Assembly (NCBI RefSeq): GCF_024498295.1
Contig: NZ_CP101827.1
Location: 562,001-626,000 of the forward strand
Length of the DNA: 64,000 nucleotides
Origin: Thermocaproicibacter melissae
GTDB taxonomy: Bacteria; Bacillota; Clostridia; Oscillospirales; Acutalibacteraceae
Direction of reading: 5' to 3'
The notes beneath the pieces were generated by a model. The model did not search any database and was not told the origin of the DNA. It saw only the letters and a program-made list of their open reading frames with translations. Position 1 is the first letter of the stretch; each line of letters begins with the position of its first letter. Of the stretch, positions 61,889-64,000 are shown piece after piece. A program made the position numbers and the translations under genes.

Positions 61889-61916
61889 ATTATAATTCCT
61901 TGTCAGAAAAAGTCAA
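61889..61916 (-). promoter_or_regulatory. Predicted promoter of the surface-protein genes
   Basis: On the minus strand TTGACT (61911-61916) is followed after 16 bases by TATAAT (61889-61894). The ATG follows about 25 bases downstream, with GAGGGG as ribosome site. Confidence 0.8.
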
Positions 61917-61919
61917 TTA

Positions 61920-62534
61920 TTATTCTGATTTCACGGTTAAACTGATGATTGCCTGTATTTTATTGTCAAACTGAGAGGATACAGTGATATGACAGCTACC
62001 GGTGCTGATTCCGGTAACGATTCCGGTATTATCAACCAATGCGATCTCTGGATTGTCTGATTCCCAACTGACAGCCTTGTCAACAGCATCCTCCGGAAGA
62101 ACTCTTATGTTGATTCCAATGCTTTCTCCTACGGATAATGTAACCTCGTGGGGCGCTTCTATGGATTGTACCCGGTTGACGGATTGTTCGGAAGTGCCGG
62201 AAGAAGCTGATACCTCGTTATGATCGATAGGGGATGAGGTCGAGGGTGAATACGACTTTTGATTTTGGGCTGATGAAGAAGTCAGCAGAATTGCTTGTGC
62301 ATTTTTACTTGTGCTGTCCGTACTGATGCTGCTTGTCCCTTGTGTCCGGTGTATTTCTTTAACCGTCACACTCACGAGGCTAGATACTGTACTGGATGTT
62401 TGACTTGTTGATGATATTGCGCTTGTTGGTTGCCTCAACGTGAAAATAATAGCCATCACAGATAAAAGAAAAACAGCAACGATTACCGCTGCTGTCTTTT
62501 TATGAGCGATTATCTGATTCTTAACACCAAGCAT
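61920..62534 (-). CDS. Membrane-anchored protein with a BIG2-type domain
   Basis: A 204-residue protein with an N-terminal membrane anchor (AAVIVAVFLLSVMAIIFTL), a Ser/Thr-rich linker, and a C-terminal bacterial Ig-like (BIG2) domain: LSVGESIGINIRVLPEDAVD, SWESDNPEIALVDNTGIVTG. The ATG at 62534 lies inside the end of the SpoVG-like gene (14-base overlap). Probably a surface protein related to adhesion; the family role is structural. Confidence 0.75.
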   Translation of the reverse strand: MLGVKNQIIAHKKTAAVIVAVFLLSVMAIIFTLRQPTSAISSTSQTSSTVSSLVSVTVKEIHRTQGTSSISTDSTSKNAQAILLTSSSAQNQKSYSPSTSSPIDHNEVSASSGTSEQSVNRVQSIEAPHEVTLSVGESIGINIRVLPEDAVDKAVSWESDNPEIALVDNTGIVTGISTGSCHITVSSQFDNKIQAIISLTVKSE

Positions 62535-62790
62535 AATCAACCCTGCTTTCTTGTGCGTTACGCTTGTAGCATTCCAAGACGGCAGATTCAATTTTTCTGC
62601 TCGTATTAGGATTCGTTGGCGCAACGATGTACTGCCCGACCTTGTTCTGCGCATACATGATGCACATACGGTTCTTTGCCTGGATGATTTTAATATCGTC
62701 AATGTTAATTTCGTTGTCGAGCGTAATACTTGCAATAGCTCGCAGGCGGTTTTGATTGACTAGTCTCAGTCTTACGCAAGTAACTTCCAT
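62521..62790 (-). CDS. SpoVG-like nucleic-acid-binding regulator
   Basis: An 89-residue protein similar to SpoVG: VTCVRLRLVNQNRLRAIASI, TLDNEINIDDIKIIQAKNRM, then NPNTSRKIESAVLECYKRNA. SpoVG proteins bind DNA or RNA and regulate capsule, septation and virulence genes. Many element-coded relatives exist. AAGGAG lies before the ATG, 12 bases after the rep gene. Confidence 0.8.
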   Translation of the reverse strand: MEVTCVRLRLVNQNRLRAIASITLDNEINIDDIKIIQAKNRMCIMYAQNKVGQYIVAPTNPNTSRKIESAVLECYKRNAQESRVDYAWC

Positions 62791-62802
62791 AACAATTTCT
62801 CC

Positions 62803-63810
62803 TTACCAGTTTTGAATCGTCTGCATCGTGAATTTGTCATCGCGCAGATAGTTAATAAAAGCGCTTCGCCAGTATGCGGAAATATTTCGGACTCCGGCCA
62901 TGCTTTGACCTTTCATGTGGTCAAGAAAACCTCGGATATCGTCCGAGGTCACATTGGATATGTATGACTTGAAATAAGATCGACTTTGTAAAGTGCCGTT
63001 GATTTTGCTTTGTGGTTTAGTAAGCAGTTCGACCATACAATCAATCAGTGCCTTAACACAATCCAGATCATCTGGATAGTTTTCGTCAAAGTAATCATAA
63101 TCTATCTGCTCCATAAGTGACTTGCGTATTTCGTCTGTCTGTCCGTCAGTCATGTCAGCAGAGGGAGATTTTCCATAAGACTGATTGATAGACTGATTAT
63201 TATTAATATTTTTATTATTTATATCAGTCTTATTAGTCTTATTATTATTTATACACCTACGTTTAGCATAGGGTGCTTCGAGCATAGGGTGCTCTGAGCA
63301 TACGGTGCTCTGAGCATACGGTGCTTTTTGTAGGGTATGGTCAGGTGAAGTTTGTTCACTGCCTTCCTCACCATAGGGTACATTTTGTAGGGTATGGTCA
63401 GTATTGGCTTCTGGCGTGGGGTCTTCAGGCTCTGGAGGAGTCTTTACCGATTTGTTTTCTTCATGTTTATGGTTCATATTCACGATTGATGGAGTTGTAG
63501 TATCTGGAGTATCAAGAAGTTCATACTCGTACTCAAACCGACCACGATTGCTCCCAGGGATGCGGTATTGTTTCAGATAGCCACAATCCTTCAATTCGTT
63601 CCAGGCACTGTCGAATGCTCTAGTACCTTCAATGGATGATTTTTGCAGGAAACTTTTATAGAGATCATAGTTTGGGATGTTGATATAGCTCTGGATTAGT
63701 GCGTATAGACCTTTCGCGCGGAGACTGAGGCGAGGGTCTTGAAGGGCCGTATTTGATACGGCAGCAAAGTTTGTTTTATGGCGGAATCTTCCGTGTTGTA
63801 TTTCACTCAT
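62803..63810 (-). CDS. Replication initiator-like winged-helix protein with internal iterons
   Basis: A 335-residue protein. The N-terminal part (RHKTNFAAVSNTALQDPRLS, LRAKGLYALIQSYINIPNY, FDSAWNELKDCGYLKQYRIP) is a winged helix of the kind found in element and phage replication initiators. A low-complexity middle (DHTLQNVPYGEE, DHTLQKAPYAQ, then NNNKTNKTDINNKNINNN) covers the DNA iterons and AT-rich stretch. The C-terminus (IRGFLDHMKGQSMAGVRNIS) is DUF6017-like. The ATG at 63810 follows GTGAGG. Confidence 0.75.
   Translation of the reverse strand: MSEIQHGRFRHKTNFAAVSNTALQDPRLSLRAKGLYALIQSYINIPNYDLYKSFLQKSSIEGTRAFDSAWNELKDCGYLKQYRIPGSNRGRFEYEYELLDTPDTTTPSIVNMNHKHEENKSVKTPPEPEDPTPEANTDHTLQNVPYGEEGSEQTSPDHTLQKAPYAQSTVCSEHPMLEAPYAKRRCINNNKTNKTDINNKNINNNQSINQSYGKSPSADMTDGQTDEIRKSLMEQIDYDYFDENYPDDLDCVKALIDCMVELLTKPQSKINGTLQSRSYFKSYISNVTSDDIRGFLDHMKGQSMAGVRNISAYWRSAFINYLRDDKFTMQTIQNW
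63181..63256. other. AT-rich stretch beside iterons, candidate unwinding element
   Basis: About 75 bases of almost only A and T with short repeats (TTATTATT, ATTAGTCTTA), directly beside the iterons at 63265-63328 and inside the rep gene. The layout resembles the origin inside the O gene of phage lambda. Confidence 0.5.
63265..63328. repeat. Four tandem 16-bp iterons in the replication gene
   Basis: Units start at 63265, 63281, 63297 and 63313: AGCATAGGGTGCTTCG, AGCATAGGGTGCTCTG, AGCATACGGTGCTCTG, AGCATACGGTGCTTTT. Each holds the inverted pair AGCA/TGCT. Spacing of 16 bp is not a multiple of three, so selection acts on DNA rather than on a protein repeat. Confidence 0.8.
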
Positions 63811-63835
63811 TTTCTTTTCCTCACTTTTCTGTTCA

Positions 63836-64000
63836 TCAGATAAAAGAATAGCAACAGTCATTGCCTGTTGCTGTCCGATTCACATATATTTTGATTTTGG
63901 TTCCGTCTTTGCATTGAACAATATCGAGCAAGGGGTGGTTGTCATTTTCACCATATTCATCCATATTTACACAACATTCGTACCATTTGCGAAGTTTTTG
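63836..64000 (-). CDS. Unknown protein, start beyond the window
   Basis: The last 54 residues of a minus-strand gene (KLRKWYECCVNMDEYGENDN, ending RTATGNDCCYSFI). No family recognised. The next gene starts 25 bases behind its stop, so it heads the same operon. Confidence 0.55.
   Translation of the reverse strand, partial: QKLRKWYECCVNMDEYGENDNHPLLDIVQCKDGTKIKIYVNRTATGNDCCYSFI

Noticed and set aside
63265-63328. 16-bp repeats as a CRISPR array
   Set aside because: No spacers between units and they lie inside a coding sequence; iterons explain them better.
35518-64000. Calling the conjugative region an integrative element or a plasmid
   Set aside because: No integrase, excisionase or attachment repeats are visible and the right end is outside the window. 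Both remain possible.

Overview
The window looks like a low-to-mid GC Firmicute of class Clostridia, most likely of the Oscillospiraceae/Ruminococcaceae type. The reasons are the gene order tig-clpP-clpX-lon-engB, a complete type II fatty acid operon with FabK and a MarR-type FabT regulator, AGGAGG-type ribosome sites with many TTG/GTG starts, and Firmicute mobile elements. Genus was inferred from gene content only.

Bases 1-8160 are ordinary core chromosome: trigger factor (start cut off), ClpP, ClpX, Lon, EngB, a YerC-type TrpR-like regulator coupled to a SAM methyltransferase, then a five-tRNA operon (Val, Asp, Phe, Gly, Cys). Directly behind the tRNAs, on the opposite strand, a good promoter reads into about 690 bases of hairpin-rich sequence without a credible gene. 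I call this a candidate large structured RNA. Bases 9012-13200 are an insertion hot spot: an ISL3-family element with a perfect 8-bp target duplication in the last codons of a secreted-type protein gene, and an IS256-family element that has removed half of a nitroreductase whose HxlR regulator is still present.

Bases 13890-24550 carry the fatty acid operon fabT-fabH-acpP-fabK-fabD-fabG-(second NPD/FabK-like enzyme)-fabF-accB-fabZ-accC-accD-accA. It is tightly packed, with overlapping starts and stops through much of its length. The fabT reading frame is broken at a run of eight A. Then follow an orphan phage-type lysis cassette (two tiny coupled genes, GH25 lysozyme, coiled-coil membrane protein, holin), a 2-hydroxyacid dehydrogenase, a patatin-like lipase, a flavodoxin-ferredoxin protein, an M42 aminopeptidase, a GNAT acetyltransferase, a uridine-kinase-like protein and a frameshifted LacI regulator.

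An identical second ISL3 copy (34137-35517), this time without target duplication, marks the join to a conjugative element that fills 35.5-64 kb. Its genes all read leftwards. From right to left they are: replication initiator with internal iterons and an AT-rich stretch, SpoVG-like protein, two secreted low-complexity proteins, a large thioester-domain adhesin, a compact Tad (Flp) pilus operon (pilin, prepilin peptidase, CpaB, TadZ, TadA, TadB, TadC, TadE, TadF), SSB, an ArdC/primase protein, a VirB2-like protein, VirD4, VirB6, VirB3-like protein, VirB4 split in two genes, an oriT-like region, relaxosome proteins, a MobP relaxase, a lysozyme/M23 wall hydrolase, and the remains of a type III toxin-antitoxin locus (promoter, hairpin repeats, terminator, truncated toxin). 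An IS1182-family element sits in the terminator before virD4. No integrase is visible, so integrative element and plasmid cannot be told apart.

The two features most deserving a second look are the Tad pilus plus thioester adhesin built into a conjugation operon, and the structured RNA beside the tRNA cluster.
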